Source of the DNA: Alphaproteobacteria bacterium
GTDB taxonomy: Bacteria; Pseudomonadota; Alphaproteobacteria; Rhodobacterales; Rhodobacteraceae
Reading direction: 5' to 3'
NCBI GenBank assembly: GCA_030431825.1
Contig: JAUIIJ010000001.1
Location: 150,724 to 214,723 of the forward strand
Length of the DNA stretch: 64,000 nt
A program made the translations under genes and the position numbers. Under the pieces are notes generated by a model. It had not been told where the DNA came from and ran no database searches. It saw only the letters and a list, made by a program, of their open reading frames with translations. Positions 1 through 9,935 of the stretch are shown piece by piece (the stretch's first letter is position 1; the number at the start of each line of letters is the position of its first letter).

Positions 1-1449
1 GACCTTGACGTGATGGACACCGCCGAGGGGCGGGTTGCCATCATAGTGGCGCCGGACGGCAAGCTGAACCCGGCGGCGCGCCGGGCCAACCGGCTGACCA
101 AGGGGGCGCTGGCGCGGCTGTTGGAGAGCGACCGTTTCTCCAAGGCCAAGTCGGGCCAGGTGATCTCGCTGGCCTGGCCGACCGGCATGGCGGCAGAGGC
201 GCTGGATGTCCTCGTGCTGGAGCGCAAGGTCTCGGCGGTCGATGCCCGCAAGGCCGGGGCGGCTCTGGGCAAACTGAAAGGCGACAAAGCCCTCAGCATC
301 ATGGCAGGCAGCAGCGGCAAGGCGGCGGAACTGCTCCTGGGAGTCGTGCTGCGCGACTACCGGTTTGACGTGCACAAATCCTCTGACGAGGAGACCGAGG
401 ACGCGCCGGGTGCGATCACGCTCTATCACACCAGGGCGGATGAGGTCTCCGAGGCCGCCGCTCCGTTGCTGGCCGTCGCCGAGGGCGCGCACATGACCCG
501 CGATCTGGTGAACGAGCCGGCAAACGTGCTGACCACCACCGAGTTTGCCGACCGTCTGGCCGAGATGCGCGAACTTGGTCTCAAGGTCGAGATCCTCGAA
601 GAGGACAAGCTCGAGGAACTGGGCATGCGCACCTTGCTCAGCGTCGGGCAGGGCTCTGCCAGCCCATCCAAGGTTGTGGTGATGCAATGGGACGGTGGCA
701 AGGAAGGCGATGCGCCGCTGGCTCTGGTCGGCAAGGGCGTGGTGTTTGACACCGGCGGTATCTCGCTGAAACCGGCGGGCGGCATGGAAGACATGACCAT
801 GGACATGGGCGGCGCCGGGGTTGTCGCCGGCACCATGCGCGCCCTTGCGCTGCGCAAGGCAAAGGCCAATGTCGTCGGATTGGTCGGGCTGGTCGAGAAC
901 ATGCCATCGGGCACGGCCACGCGGCCGGGCGATGTCATCACGTCGATGAAGGGCACCACCGTCGAGGTGATCAACACCGATGCCGAGGGCCGTCTGGTTC
1001 TGTGTGACGTGCTCTGGTACGCGCAGGAACGGTTCAACCCCGCGGGCGTGATCGATCTCGCGACGCTGACCGGCGCGATCATCATCGGGCTTGGCCACGA
1101 CAACGCCGGGGTGTTCTCGAATGATGACGACCTCTGCAACGCCTTCCTCAAATCCGCGGCGGCAGAGGGCGAGGGGGCATGGCGGATGCCGCTGGGCAAA
1201 TCCTATGACGATCTCATCAAGTCGCGCATCGCCGATATCAAGAACACCGGCGGCCGCCCGGCCGGGTCGATCACCGCGGCCCAGTTCCTCGCGCGTTTCA
1301 TCAAGGACGAGACGCCGTGGATCCATCTGGACATCGCCGGTGTGGCTTCGGTCAAGGCCGACACCGACTTTGCCCCCAAGGGCGCGACCGGTTGGGGCGT
1401 TGCGGCGCTGAACCGGCTGGTGCTGGACAAGTTCGAAGCGCCGGAGTGA
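1..1449 (+). CDS. pepA: Leucyl aminopeptidase (M17 family), 5' end outside window
   Basis: Cytosolic dinuclear-metal aminopeptidase that removes N-terminal residues, preferring Leu. The C-terminal catalytic domain is clear: the VGKGVVFDTGGISLKP metal/catalytic segment near 727-777 and the family signature NTDAEGRL at 973-996. The frame is open from base 1, and the residues encoded before the GTG at 10 and ATG at 13 read as protein, so the true start is probably just left of the window. The visible part is about 480 residues, close to the full family length. It is followed at once by holC, a common alphaproteobacterial arrangement. Confidence 0.95.
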   Translation, partial: DLDVMDTAEGRVAIIVAPDGKLNPAARRANRLTKGALARLLESDRFSKAKSGQVISLAWPTGMAAEALDVLVLERKVSAVDARKAGAALGKLKGDKALSIMAGSSGKAAELLLGVVLRDYRFDVHKSSDEETEDAPGAITLYHTRADEVSEAAAPLLAVAEGAHMTRDLVNEPANVLTTTEFADRLAEMRELGLKVEILEEDKLEELGMRTLLSVGQGSASPSKVVVMQWDGGKEGDAPLALVGKGVVFDTGGISLKPAGGMEDMTMDMGGAGVVAGTMRALALRKAKANVVGLVGLVENMPSGTATRPGDVITSMKGTTVEVINTDAEGRLVLCDVLWYAQERFNPAGVIDLATLTGAIIIGLGHDNAGVFSNDDDLCNAFLKSAAAEGEGAWRMPLGKSYDDLIKSRIADIKNTGGRPAGSITAAQFLARFIKDETPWIHLDIAGVASVKADTDFAPKGATGWGVAALNRLVLDKFEAPE

Positions 1450-1533
1450 TCGGGGTCGCGTGACCATGCCGGAACTCCGCCCATTGCCCGTGGCGTCGAT
1501 GCCGGGAAACCACGATCCGAAGGCCGTGTCGTG

Positions 1534-1989
1534 ATGGGGGCGGTGTATTTCTATCATCTCACGCGCCAGCCGCTGGAACGCACTTTGCCGGTGCTGCTGG
1601 GCAAGGCGCGTCAGGCCGGCTGGCGCGTCGCCGTGCGCGGCACCGATACTGCGCGCATGAACTGGCTGGATGAACAGCTCTGGCTTGGTCCGGAGGATGG
1701 ATTTCTGGCGCATGGGATCGCGGGCGGGCCGCACGATGCGGACCAGCCGATCCTGCTCACCACCGACCGCGCCGCGAATGCGCCGGATTGCATGATGACC
1801 ATCGACGGGGCGGATATCGAACCGGCGGAGGTGACCGCCCTTGAACGGGCCTGTATCCTGTTCGATGGCAACGATCCCGCGGCCGTGCAGCGCGCGCGCG
1901 AGCAGTGGAAATCGCTGACCGGCGCCGGATGCGCGGCGCAATACTGGTCCGAAGATTCCGGTCGCTGGGAGAAGAAGGCGGAACACTGA
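1534..1989 (+). CDS. holC: DNA polymerase III subunit chi
   Basis: Chi subunit of the DNA polymerase III clamp loader, which links the replisome to SSB. The protein is 151 residues, the usual length. It has the typical N-terminus (VYFYHLTRQPLERTLPVLLGKA) and the conserved W-LDEQLW and FLAHG segments near residues 44-60. A GTG directly precedes the ATG; I take the ATG at 1534. It lies 84 bp after pepA on the same strand and probably shares its transcript. Confidence 0.92.
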   Translation: MGAVYFYHLTRQPLERTLPVLLGKARQAGWRVAVRGTDTARMNWLDEQLWLGPEDGFLAHGIAGGPHDADQPILLTTDRAANAPDCMMTIDGADIEPAEVTALERACILFDGNDPAAVQRAREQWKSLTGAGCAAQYWSEDSGRWEKKAEH

Positions 1990-2016
1990 TCCACGGGTTT
2001 GCCGGTCTGAAACGCT

Positions 2017-3219
2017 TCAGTTTTCCCCGGACTTGTCCAGCCGGAACATCTGTGCCGCGTATTTGGCCGTGAACCCGTGGGCAAAGGCCGAAATCAGCAC
2101 TGCGGTGATCGCGATGGCGACGATCTGCTGCACCATAACGATTCCCTTGAAATCGGTGGCGACGAAGATCGCGAACAACGCCGTCGCGAGCCCGCGCGGT
2201 CCGAACCAGCCATAGAAGAGCCTTTCATTGGCGCTGGTTCGCGTTCCCATCAGCGAAAGCCAGATGGCAAGCGGGCGAACAACCAGCAGCGACAGCAGGA
2301 TCACGAGCAACCCCGGCCCGGTCATGTAGCCAAGCGCCTCGGGGATGAACAGGACGCCGATGAAGAAGAAACTGAGCATGGCGAGAAACTGGCCATCGCC
2401 TTCGAGAAAGTGGCGGGCGGGAAGTATCGACGCCTTGACCGTATTGGCATAGGCCAGCCCGGCGACAAACACCGCAACGAATGCGTTGCCCCCGATGTGA
2501 TCGGCCGCGAAATATACGAAACCGACCAGGATCAGAACGGCAACCTGACCGAGTTCCGGGTCCATCAACCCGCGCTCGTTCACGTGATTGCGCAGCTTGC
2601 CGATCACGAACCCGCCGGCCAGCCCGACGGCGGCACCGATGCAGATTTCCCTGGCCACCAGCGTGACCAGGACGCTGCCGCCAGAAGACGGATCGGAATC
2701 GCCCACCGCGAGTCCGGCAAAAAAGACCACGAAGGGCAGGGCCAGCCCGTCATTCAGCCCGCTTTCCGCGTTCATGGCGTCACGGTAATCCTGCGGAATT
2801 TTGTCATTGGACTGGATCGATTGCCCAAGCGCCGCATCCGTCGGGGCGAGGAGCGCGGCCAGCAGGCAAATCTCCCATAGTGGCCAATCGGGCAGCAGCA
2901 GCCAGTTCACGCAGGCCCCGATGACGATGGCAAGGGGCAGGCCGACCAGCAGCATGCGCTGCGTGCGTTGTCCGATCTTTCGCAGGCTGTCGCGCCGCAG
3001 GCTGGTCGCGTCGGCAAAGAGCAGCAGCGCAAGCGTGACTTCCGCCAGGTGGTGAAAGGTGGTGGCCGCGCCAAGACCGAGCGTGGAATCGACCAGCCCG
3101 AACAGGACCCCGAGCGCAAGGCAGACCATGGGCATGGTGATGCCGAACGAACCGATCCTGGCCGAGTACATGCAATACAGAAGCAGCGCGAAGGCGATGT
3201 AGACGAGATAATGTTCCAT
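2017..3219 (-). CDS. Cation/proton antiporter, CPA1 (NhaP-like) family
   Basis: Inner-membrane monovalent cation/H+ antiporter of 400 residues with about 12 hydrophobic segments and no cytoplasmic tail domain. The family motifs are visible: LLAPTDAALGQ in the mid-N-terminal half and NAESGLNDGLALPFV shortly after, carrying the Asp/Asn-Asp residues of the transport core. The ion preference (Na+, K+ or Li+) cannot be read from the sequence. It converges with holC, leaving 27 bp between the two stop codons. Confidence 0.85.
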   Translation of the reverse strand: MEHYLVYIAFALLLYCMYSARIGSFGITMPMVCLALGVLFGLVDSTLGLGAATTFHHLAEVTLALLLFADATSLRRDSLRKIGQRTQRMLLVGLPLAIVIGACVNWLLLPDWPLWEICLLAALLAPTDAALGQSIQSNDKIPQDYRDAMNAESGLNDGLALPFVVFFAGLAVGDSDPSSGGSVLVTLVAREICIGAAVGLAGGFVIGKLRNHVNERGLMDPELGQVAVLILVGFVYFAADHIGGNAFVAVFVAGLAYANTVKASILPARHFLEGDGQFLAMLSFFFIGVLFIPEALGYMTGPGLLVILLSLLVVRPLAIWLSLMGTRTSANERLFYGWFGPRGLATALFAIFVATDFKGIVMVQQIVAIAITAVLISAFAHGFTAKYAAQMFRLDKSGEN

Positions 3220-3307
3220 GCACTGGTCCTGCGTTCGACGGTGTCAGGATCATCTATGCATCATCGAGGGCGCGGGCCAAGCCGATTTCCAGCCGGATCG
3301 CAACGTG

Positions 3308-3889
3308 TTAGCGGGTCAGCACCAGCGCGTTGTCGCTGATCTCGATGCGGCTCCAGCGGCGCAGATAGGTCATGCCGAGCAGGGATTGCTCCATCTTGCC
3401 TTCGTTGACCCACGCGGTCACGTCCCGGTCGCGATGGTCGCCAAGGGCAACGCTGTCGAGGCGGGCGCGCGCGGTGCGGACCTCGCCATTTGCGGTCATG
3501 GCACGGCCGGAAAAGATCAGGTCGTCCAGGGGCAGCCCAATGCGTTCCGCGTCTTCGGCGGTCAGCACCATCTCGGACGCGCCGGTATCGACAAGGAAAT
3601 CAACCGGAGTGTCATTGACCTGCAGGGTCAGATAGTAATGCCCGTCGGGCGCACGCGGAACCTCGATCTGCCCGGTTGCGGTTATCACGCTCTGGGTCGG
3701 GCGGAGCGTCTGACGGATGTCGTCCCAGACCCCGATTGCCGCGACGACACCGACAAAGATCAAACCCCAGGCCAGGGCCTGCTGCGCAACGCGCCCCAAC
3801 GACCGGCGGTTCTGCGCGACATACCATGTGACCACCATGACCAGCAGCAGGATCAGGTAGAGCGCGTTGCCTATTTCGAATGACGACAT
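3308..3889 (-). CDS. Membrane-anchored retropepsin-like aspartic protease (TIGR02281-type)
   Basis: Protein of 193 residues. Two N-terminal hydrophobic segments (about residues 5-25 and 40-55) are followed by a periplasmic clan AA domain with the catalytic motif FLVDTGASEMVL, then a hydrophobic-Gly type LLGMTYLRRW segment near the C-terminus. The family is a single-domain retropepsin that must dimerise; its substrate is unknown. The ATG at 3889 is preferred over a GTG six bases upstream because an AAGG-type ribosome site fits it. Downstream of it on the same strand is marC. Confidence 0.8.
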   Translation of the reverse strand: MSSFEIGNALYLILLLVMVVTWYVAQNRRSLGRVAQQALAWGLIFVGVVAAIGVWDDIRQTLRPTQSVITATGQIEVPRAPDGHYYLTLQVNDTPVDFLVDTGASEMVLTAEDAERIGLPLDDLIFSGRAMTANGEVRTARARLDSVALGDHRDRDVTAWVNEGKMEQSLLGMTYLRRWSRIEISDNALVLTR

Positions 3890-3940
3890 GAGCACCTTTC
3901 GCAGCGTACCTGATGGATATAGGCAGTCGGCGCGCGCTTG

Positions 3941-4558
3941 CTAGCTGGCAAAGCCGAAATTGCGCAGCCCGTCGAGCACGAACTGGGTTGCAAGTGCGGC
4001 GAGCAACATGCCGAGCAGACGGGTGACAACGACGATCCCGGTCTTGCCGAGCGCCCTGGCGAGAACGTCGCTGAGCAGGAACAGCAGGAAAACCAGCGCG
4101 ACAACCGCGATCATGATGCCGATCACGACGGCGAGTCCCTCGACCCCCGGTTTCTGCCCGGCCAGAAGGATCACGGTCGCGATCGAACCCGGACCGGCGA
4201 TCAGCGGGATGGCGAGCGGAAACACCGACGGGTCCGGCCCCTCGTCTTCCTCGGCCTTGTCTTCGCGTCGTTTGGTGCGCCGTTCAAACAACATGTCCAG
4301 CGCGGTCAGGAAAAGCAGAATACCACCGGCAACGCGAAAGGCGGGCATCGAGATTCCGATGAAGCTCAGCACCGCCTCGCCAAACGCGGCAAAGACGGTC
4401 AGGATGCAGATCGAGATCACACATGCGCGAATGCCGATCGCCCGCCGTTTCTGCGCCGTGGTGTCATGGGTCATCGCGATGAACAGCGGCGCGAGCCCTA
4501 TCGGGTCGATCACGACAAACAGCGTGACAAAGGCGGTGATCAGAAATGCGGTATCCAT
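3941..4558 (-). CDS. MarC family integral membrane protein
   Basis: Protein of 205 residues with six predicted membrane segments and the MarC-family N-terminus (TAFVTLFVVIDPIGLAPLFIAMT). The charged loop around residues 75-95 (RRTKRREDKAEEDEG) is cytoplasmic-like. Despite the name, the family has no established role in multiple antibiotic resistance. The start at 4558 is chosen because the upstream in-frame residues overlap the ABC-F gene and do not look like protein; the ATG lies 2 bp after the stop of that gene, so the two are probably co-transcribed. Confidence 0.85.
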   Translation of the reverse strand: MDTAFLITAFVTLFVVIDPIGLAPLFIAMTHDTTAQKRRAIGIRACVISICILTVFAAFGEAVLSFIGISMPAFRVAGGILLFLTALDMLFERRTKRREDKAEEDEGPDPSVFPLAIPLIAGPGSIATVILLAGQKPGVEGLAVVIGIMIAVVALVFLLFLLSDVLARALGKTGIVVVTRLLGMLLAALATQFVLDGLRNFGFAS

Positions 4559-4560
4559 GC

Positions 4561-6411
4561 TCAGGTCTCGGCCCGTTCGAGTTTTTCCAATGCGCTCATC
4601 CACAGGGCCTCGGCCCGGTCGAGCCCGTCCATAACCTCGGCATACTTGCGTTGCCAGACCTCGGCCTCGCCCTTCTTGTCGTCGTCATAAAGCGCGGGAT
4701 CGGCCAGTTTCGCTGCCAGCTTGTCGCGCATGTCGTTCAGCTTCTGCACCCGTTCCTCGCCCTTTCGGGCCTCGGCCCGCAGCGCAAGGATGGCATCGCG
4801 CGACGGGCGCTTGGGCTTCGGCCTCGTCTCGGTCTGCTTGCGCGCCGGCTTGTCGCGTGCCAGCAGCAGGTCGCGATAGGAGCCCAGATCGCCCTCATAC
4901 GGTTTCACCGTGCCGCCGGAGACCAGCCACAGGCGATCCGCAACCAGTGACAGCAGATGCATGTCGTGGCTGACGAGGATCACCGCACCGGAATAGGCGG
5001 TCAGCGCCTCGACCAGCGCCTCGCGGCTCTCGATGTCGAGGTGGTTCGTGGGTTCGTCAAGAATCAGGAGATGTGGCGCGGGCAGGGTGGCCAGCAGCAG
5101 CGACAATCGCGCCTTCTGGCCTCCGGACAGGCGTCCCACCTCGGTATCGGCCTGGTCCGCGCCCAGCCCGAAGCCGGCCAGACGCGCGCGCAGCCTCGAT
5201 TGTCCCTCGGCGGGCCGCTCGCGCAGCAGATGTTGCAGCGGCGTTTCATCGATCCGCAACTCGTCCACCTGATGCTGCGCGAAGAAACCGATGCGCAGCT
5301 TGCCCGACCGGTTCATCCGGCCTTCCATCGGCGCCAAACGGTCGCTGAGCAGTTTCGCAAGGGTCGATTTGCCCTGGCCGTTCTTGCCCAGCAGCGCGAT
5401 GCGATCATCCTGATCGATGCGCAGGTCCAGGTTGCGCAGCACAACCGTATCGCCATAACCGACCTTGATGCCTTCGGTGGAAATGATCGGTGGCGACAAT
5501 TCTTCCGGCTCTGGAAAGGAAAACACCGTACGCGCCGCATCTTCGGGCGCGCGGATGGTTTCCATCTTTTCCAGCATCTTGATCCGGCTCTGAGCCTGTT
5601 TCGCCTTGCTCGCCTTGGCCTTGAAGCGATCGACAAAAGCCTGCAGATGCGCGCGCCGCGCATCCTGTTTCTTGGCCGCCGCCACCTGCACCGCGCGGTT
5701 GGCGGCGCGCTGGCGGGCAAACTGGTCGTAATTTCCGGTGTAATAGGTCAGCCCGCGGTTCTCGAGATGCAGAATGCCGCCCACCGCCCGATTGAGCAGT
5801 TCGCGGTCGTGGCTGATGATGATGACCGTATGCGGATAACGCGCGAGGTAGTTCTCGAGCCACAGCGCGCCTTCGAGATCGAGATAGTTGGTCGGCTCGT
5901 CCAGCAGCAGATAGTCAGGTTCGGAAAACAGCACCGCCGCCAGCGCCACCCGCATCCGCCAGCCGCCGGAAAAGGCACTGCACGGCATTGCCTGTTCCTC
6001 GCTGTCAAACCCGAGCCCGCGCAGGATCGACGATGCCCGCGCCTCGGCCGACCAGGCATCGATATCCGTGAGCCGGGTCTGCACCTCGGCGATTCGGGCG
6101 GGATCGGTGGCGGTTTCCGCCTCGGCCATCAGCGCCGCGCGCTCGGTATCGGCCGCGAGAACCGTATCGAGCAATGACACCTCGTTGCCCGGCACCTCCT
6201 GCGCAACGCCGCCGATGCGGGCCTGTGCCGGCAGGCTGATCGAACCGCTTTCCAGCGCAAGTTCGCCCCGGATCAGCCGGAACAACGTGGTCTTGCCGGT
6301 TCCGTTTCGCCCGACCATCCCCACCTTGTGACCGGTCGGAATCGTGGCGCTGGCCGCCTCGAACAGCGGACGTCCCTCGACCGCATAGGTGATATCGTTG
6401 ATGCGTAACAT
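4561..6411 (-). CDS. ABC-F family ATPase (Uup/YheS-like)
   Basis: Soluble protein of 616 residues with two ABC ATPase domains and no membrane segments, a ribosome-associated ABC-F protein. Domain 1 has Walker A GRNGTGKTTL, signature FSGGWRMRV and Walker B LLLDEPTNYLD. Domain 2 has GKNGQGKSTL, LSGGQKARLSL and LILDEPTNHLD. A charged linker joins the domains, and a Lys/Arg/Glu-rich C-terminal coiled coil of about 80 residues follows. The ATG at 6411 gives the expected MLRINDITY start; the longer upstream reading overlaps the divergent transporter's leader. It precedes marC by 2 bp. Confidence 0.93.
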   Translation of the reverse strand: MLRINDITYAVEGRPLFEAASATIPTGHKVGMVGRNGTGKTTLFRLIRGELALESGSISLPAQARIGGVAQEVPGNEVSLLDTVLAADTERAALMAEAETATDPARIAEVQTRLTDIDAWSAEARASSILRGLGFDSEEQAMPCSAFSGGWRMRVALAAVLFSEPDYLLLDEPTNYLDLEGALWLENYLARYPHTVIIISHDRELLNRAVGGILHLENRGLTYYTGNYDQFARQRAANRAVQVAAAKKQDARRAHLQAFVDRFKAKASKAKQAQSRIKMLEKMETIRAPEDAARTVFSFPEPEELSPPIISTEGIKVGYGDTVVLRNLDLRIDQDDRIALLGKNGQGKSTLAKLLSDRLAPMEGRMNRSGKLRIGFFAQHQVDELRIDETPLQHLLRERPAEGQSRLRARLAGFGLGADQADTEVGRLSGGQKARLSLLLATLPAPHLLILDEPTNHLDIESREALVEALTAYSGAVILVSHDMHLLSLVADRLWLVSGGTVKPYEGDLGSYRDLLLARDKPARKQTETRPKPKRPSRDAILALRAEARKGEERVQKLNDMRDKLAAKLADPALYDDDKKGEAEVWQRKYAEVMDGLDRAEALWMSALEKLERAET

Positions 6412-6505
6412 GTCGCGGCTCTTAGCAGAGGCGGGGAGGCTATGGCCAGCCTGTCCGCGACGTGATAGCGCAGCAGTGCAGAGACCCCGGATACGGCCGA
6501 CCCAC

Positions 6506-7708
6506 ATGCGTCCCGCGCAAACCCCACCACATTTGTTCACACTCGTGATCCTGAACGGCGTTTCGGTTGTCACCCTGAACATGATCCTGCCGTCGCTGAC
6601 ACGGATCGCCGATGAATTCGGGGTTTCCTACGGCTATGTAAACCTCGCGATCTCGGGCTATCTGGCGATCACCGCGGTGTTGCAAATCCTGATCGGGCCT
6701 CTGTCCGACCGGTTCGGACGCCGCCCCGTGCTGCTGGTATCTCTGGCCGTCTTTGCGCTGGCCTCGGTTGGATGCCTGCTGGCCCGGGATTTCCGCATGT
6801 TCCTGTTCTTTCGACTGCTGCAAGGGGTCATCGCCTCGGGCCATGTCCTGTCGCGCGCGATCATCCGCGACATGCACCCCCCGAACGAGGCCGCGAGCCT
6901 GATGGGCTATGTGGCGATGTCGATGGCACTGGCCCCGATGCTGGCACCGGTACTGGGCGGCGCGCTGGACATGCTGTGGGGCTGGCGCGCCGGCTTTGCC
7001 GTCTTCTCGATCCTCGGAGCTGCGCTTCTGTTATTGCTCTGGGTCGATCTGGGCGAAACCCATCACAATCGCTCGGCCCGGTTCGCCCAGCAGATGCACG
7101 ACTATCCCGACCTGCTGAAATCGCGGCGTTTCTGGGGCTACAGCCTCTGCATCGCCTTCTCCGTTGGCGGGTTCTATACGTTCATCACCGGCGCACCGCT
7201 TGTCGCCTCCGCCTGGTTCGATCTCAGCCCGGCAATGCTCGGGGTGGGAATCGGAATCATCACCACCGGTTTCATGGCCGGCAATTTCGTGACCGGGCGC
7301 ATGGCGACCCGGACCGGGGTGATGCCGCTGATTCTCTGGGGGCGCAGCGCGGCAACCATCGGGCCGTTGATCGCCCTCCTGTTGTTTCTGCTCGGCCTCG
7401 GGAACCTCTGGGTGTTTTTCGGCGCGGCGGTGACGGTGGGCTTTGGCAACGGTCTCACCGTCGCGAATGCCAGCGCGGGCCTGCTGTCGGTGCGCCCCGG
7501 CCTCGCCGGGACGGCATCGGGCCTGTCCGGCGCGCTGGCCGTTGCCCTCGGCGCGGTCCTCACCAGCGGCACGGGCGCCATCGTGACGGAAGACAACGCT
7601 CCTTTTGCGGTGCTGGGCCTGATGTCGCTGATCAGCGGCCTCGGGCTGCTGTCCGCGCTCTACGTCCGTCACTGCGACAGGATCGATCCGCTGCCCGGTC
7701 TCTCCTGA
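6506..7708 (+). CDS. MFS transporter, Bcr/CflA-like drug exporter
   Basis: Inner-membrane exporter of 400 residues with 12 predicted helices. The loop 2-3 MFS motif is clear ([14 protein letters not shown]). The N-terminus ([21 protein letters not shown]) and helix 5 region ([16 protein letters not shown]) match the 12-helix drug:H+ antiporter family that includes Bcr and CflA. The ATG at 6506 is chosen because earlier in-frame codons overlap the divergent ABC-F start. The substrate cannot be told. ndk follows 125 bp later. Confidence 0.87.
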   Translation: MRPAQTPPHLFTLVILNGVSVVTLNMILPSLTRIADEFGVSYGYVNLAISGYLAITAVLQILIGPLSDRFGRRPVLLVSLAVFALASVGCLLARDFRMFLFFRLLQGVIASGHVLSRAIIRDMHPPNEAASLMGYVAMSMALAPMLAPVLGGALDMLWGWRAGFAVFSILGAALLLLLWVDLGETHHNRSARFAQQMHDYPDLLKSRRFWGYSLCIAFSVGGFYTFITGAPLVASAWFDLSPAMLGVGIGIITTGFMAGNFVTGRMATRTGVMPLILWGRSAATIGPLIALLLFLLGLGNLWVFFGAAVTVGFGNGLTVANASAGLLSVRPGLAGTASGLSGALAVALGAVLTSGTGAIVTEDNAPFAVLGLMSLISGLGLLSALYVRHCDRIDPLPGLS

Positions 7709-7833
7709 CCCCGTCGCCAAAATGCGTGCCGGACACCGTCAACGCGCCTTTTCAAACCCGCCAGCCCATGCTAGGCGCGCGCCATCCATTACCCGGCCGG
7801 CACGCGCCCGGCCGAATTGCAAGGAGATGCCCG

Positions 7834-8256
<423 letters not shown>

Positions 8257-8279
8257 CGCGTTTCGCGAAAAACGGCATC

Positions 8280-8310
8280 GGGGCCGGTCCTCGACGGATT
8301 GGCCCCTTTG
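8280..8310 (+). terminator. Probable terminator of ndk
   Basis: GGGGCC at 8280-8285 pairs with GGCCCC at 8301-8306, followed by a short TTT tract. It lies 24 bp after the ndk stop. The T tract is weak, so termination may be partial. Confidence 0.5.
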
Positions 8311-8414
8311 TCTGCCCGGCACTTCATCTTTGTGAAAATACTCCGGGGGAGCCGTCCCTTGGACGGCGGGGGCAGAGCCCCTTGCCGCGTTATCCGCTCA
8401 CCCGTGCGCGCGGC

Positions 8415-9929
8415 TCAGCCGTTGCCATTGCCGGTAAACCGCGCGGCATCGGCGGCGGCGCGCCGGATGGCGTTCGATTTATGGACGGTTTCCTGGTATT
8501 CCGCTTCGGGATCGCTGTCATAGACAACGCCACCGCCGGCCTGGATATACAGCTTGCGGTCCTGCACCACCGCGGTGCGCAGCGCGATGCACATGTCCAT
8601 GTCGCCCCCGGCCGAGAAATATCCGACACCACCGCCGTAGACTCCACGCTTCTCCGGTTCCAGTTCGTCGATGATCTCCATTGCACGCACCTTGGGTGCG
8701 CCGCTGACCGTGCCTGCGGGCATCCCGGCAAAGAAGGCATCGAGCGCGTCCTTGTTCTCGTCCAGTTCGCCGACCACGTTGCTGACGATATGCATCACGT
8801 GCGAATAACGTTCGATGATGAATTTCTCGGTCGGGCGCACCGTCCCGATCCGCGCCACGCGGCCGGTATCATTGCGCCCAAGATCGAGCAGCATCAGATG
8901 TTCGGCCAGCTCTTTCTTGTCCGCAAGCAACTCCGCTTCGAGTGCCCGGTCCTCTTCCGGCGTCGCGCCGCGCGGACGGGTGCCAGCGATCGGTCGAATG
9001 GTCACTTCCCTGCCAAAGACCCGCACGAGGATCTCCGGGGATGCGCCGATCACCTGAAAGCCGCCAAAGTTGAAATAGAACATGAAGGGTGACGGGTTGG
9101 TGCGCCGCAGGCTGCGATAGAGCGCAAAGGGGGGCAGGGGGAAATCCTGGGTCCATCGCTGCGACGGCACGACCTGAAAGATGTCGCCGGCGCGAATGTA
9201 CTCCTTGGCGGTTTCCACCGCGGCGCGATAGGCTTCGGGGCTGAAATTGCTGACCGGTGGGGCGATCTCGGCCGCGTCGCCCAGATCGCGGGTTTCCGCC
9301 GGCATTGCCCGCTCCAGGTCGCGCACCGCGTCCATGACCCGCTCGGCGGCCTGCGCATAGGCGGCGCGCGCTGTCTGTCCGTCGCTGACCCAGGCGGGCG
9401 AGACCACCGTGACCTCGCCCTTGACGCCGTCCAGAACCGCTACGACCGACGGGCGCAACATCACCGCATCGGGCAGCCCCATCGGGTCCGGCGGCACATC
9501 CGGCAGGTGTTCCACGAGACGCACCATGTCGTAACCCAGATAACCGAACAGCCCGGCAGCGGCCTGCGGCAGATCATCGGGCAGCGCGATATGGCTTTCC
9601 GCGATCAGCGCGCGCAGGTTCGCCATTGGATCGCCGGGTTGCGCTTCGAACGCCTCGGAGTCAAAGCGGGCCGAGCGGTTCAACGCGCTCTCGGTGCCGT
9701 GGCACCGCCAGATCAGGTCGGGTTTCAGTCCGATGATCGAATACCGGCCACGCACCTCTCCCCCGGTCACGGATTCGAGCATGAAGGCGTCCTTCTGCGC
9801 CCCCGCCAGCCTGAGCATCAGTGAGACAGGCGTATCCAGATCGGCCGCCAGCCGCGTATAGACAACCTGGTTTTCCCCGGCTTCATAGGCGCGGGCAAAG
9901 CTCTCGTAATCGGGGGTCAGCACGTTCAT
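8415..9929 (-). CDS. trpE: Anthranilate synthase component I
   Basis: Converts chorismate and ammonia (from the glutaminase subunit) to anthranilate, the first step of tryptophan synthesis. 504 residues. The C-terminal chorismate-binding domain has the signatures IAGTRPRGATPEEDRALE and LMLLDLGRNDTGRVA, and a final GGGVVYDSDPEAEYQET segment. The N-terminal regulatory domain contains LLESVTGGEVRGRYSIIG-like residues (here MLESVTGG), typical of the tryptophan-feedback site. It starts 6 bp after the stop of the ppiD-like gene and is probably expressed from that transcript. No trpG is visible downstream before the ndk region. Confidence 0.96.
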   Translation of the reverse strand: MNVLTPDYESFARAYEAGENQVVYTRLAADLDTPVSLMLRLAGAQKDAFMLESVTGGEVRGRYSIIGLKPDLIWRCHGTESALNRSARFDSEAFEAQPGDPMANLRALIAESHIALPDDLPQAAAGLFGYLGYDMVRLVEHLPDVPPDPMGLPDAVMLRPSVVAVLDGVKGEVTVVSPAWVSDGQTARAAYAQAAERVMDAVRDLERAMPAETRDLGDAAEIAPPVSNFSPEAYRAAVETAKEYIRAGDIFQVVPSQRWTQDFPLPPFALYRSLRRTNPSPFMFYFNFGGFQVIGASPEILVRVFGREVTIRPIAGTRPRGATPEEDRALEAELLADKKELAEHLMLLDLGRNDTGRVARIGTVRPTEKFIIERYSHVMHIVSNVVGELDENKDALDAFFAGMPAGTVSGAPKVRAMEIIDELEPEKRGVYGGGVGYFSAGGDMDMCIALRTAVVQDRKLYIQAGGGVVYDSDPEAEYQETVHKSNAIRRAAADAARFTGNGNG

Positions 9930-9935
9930 CCGCCC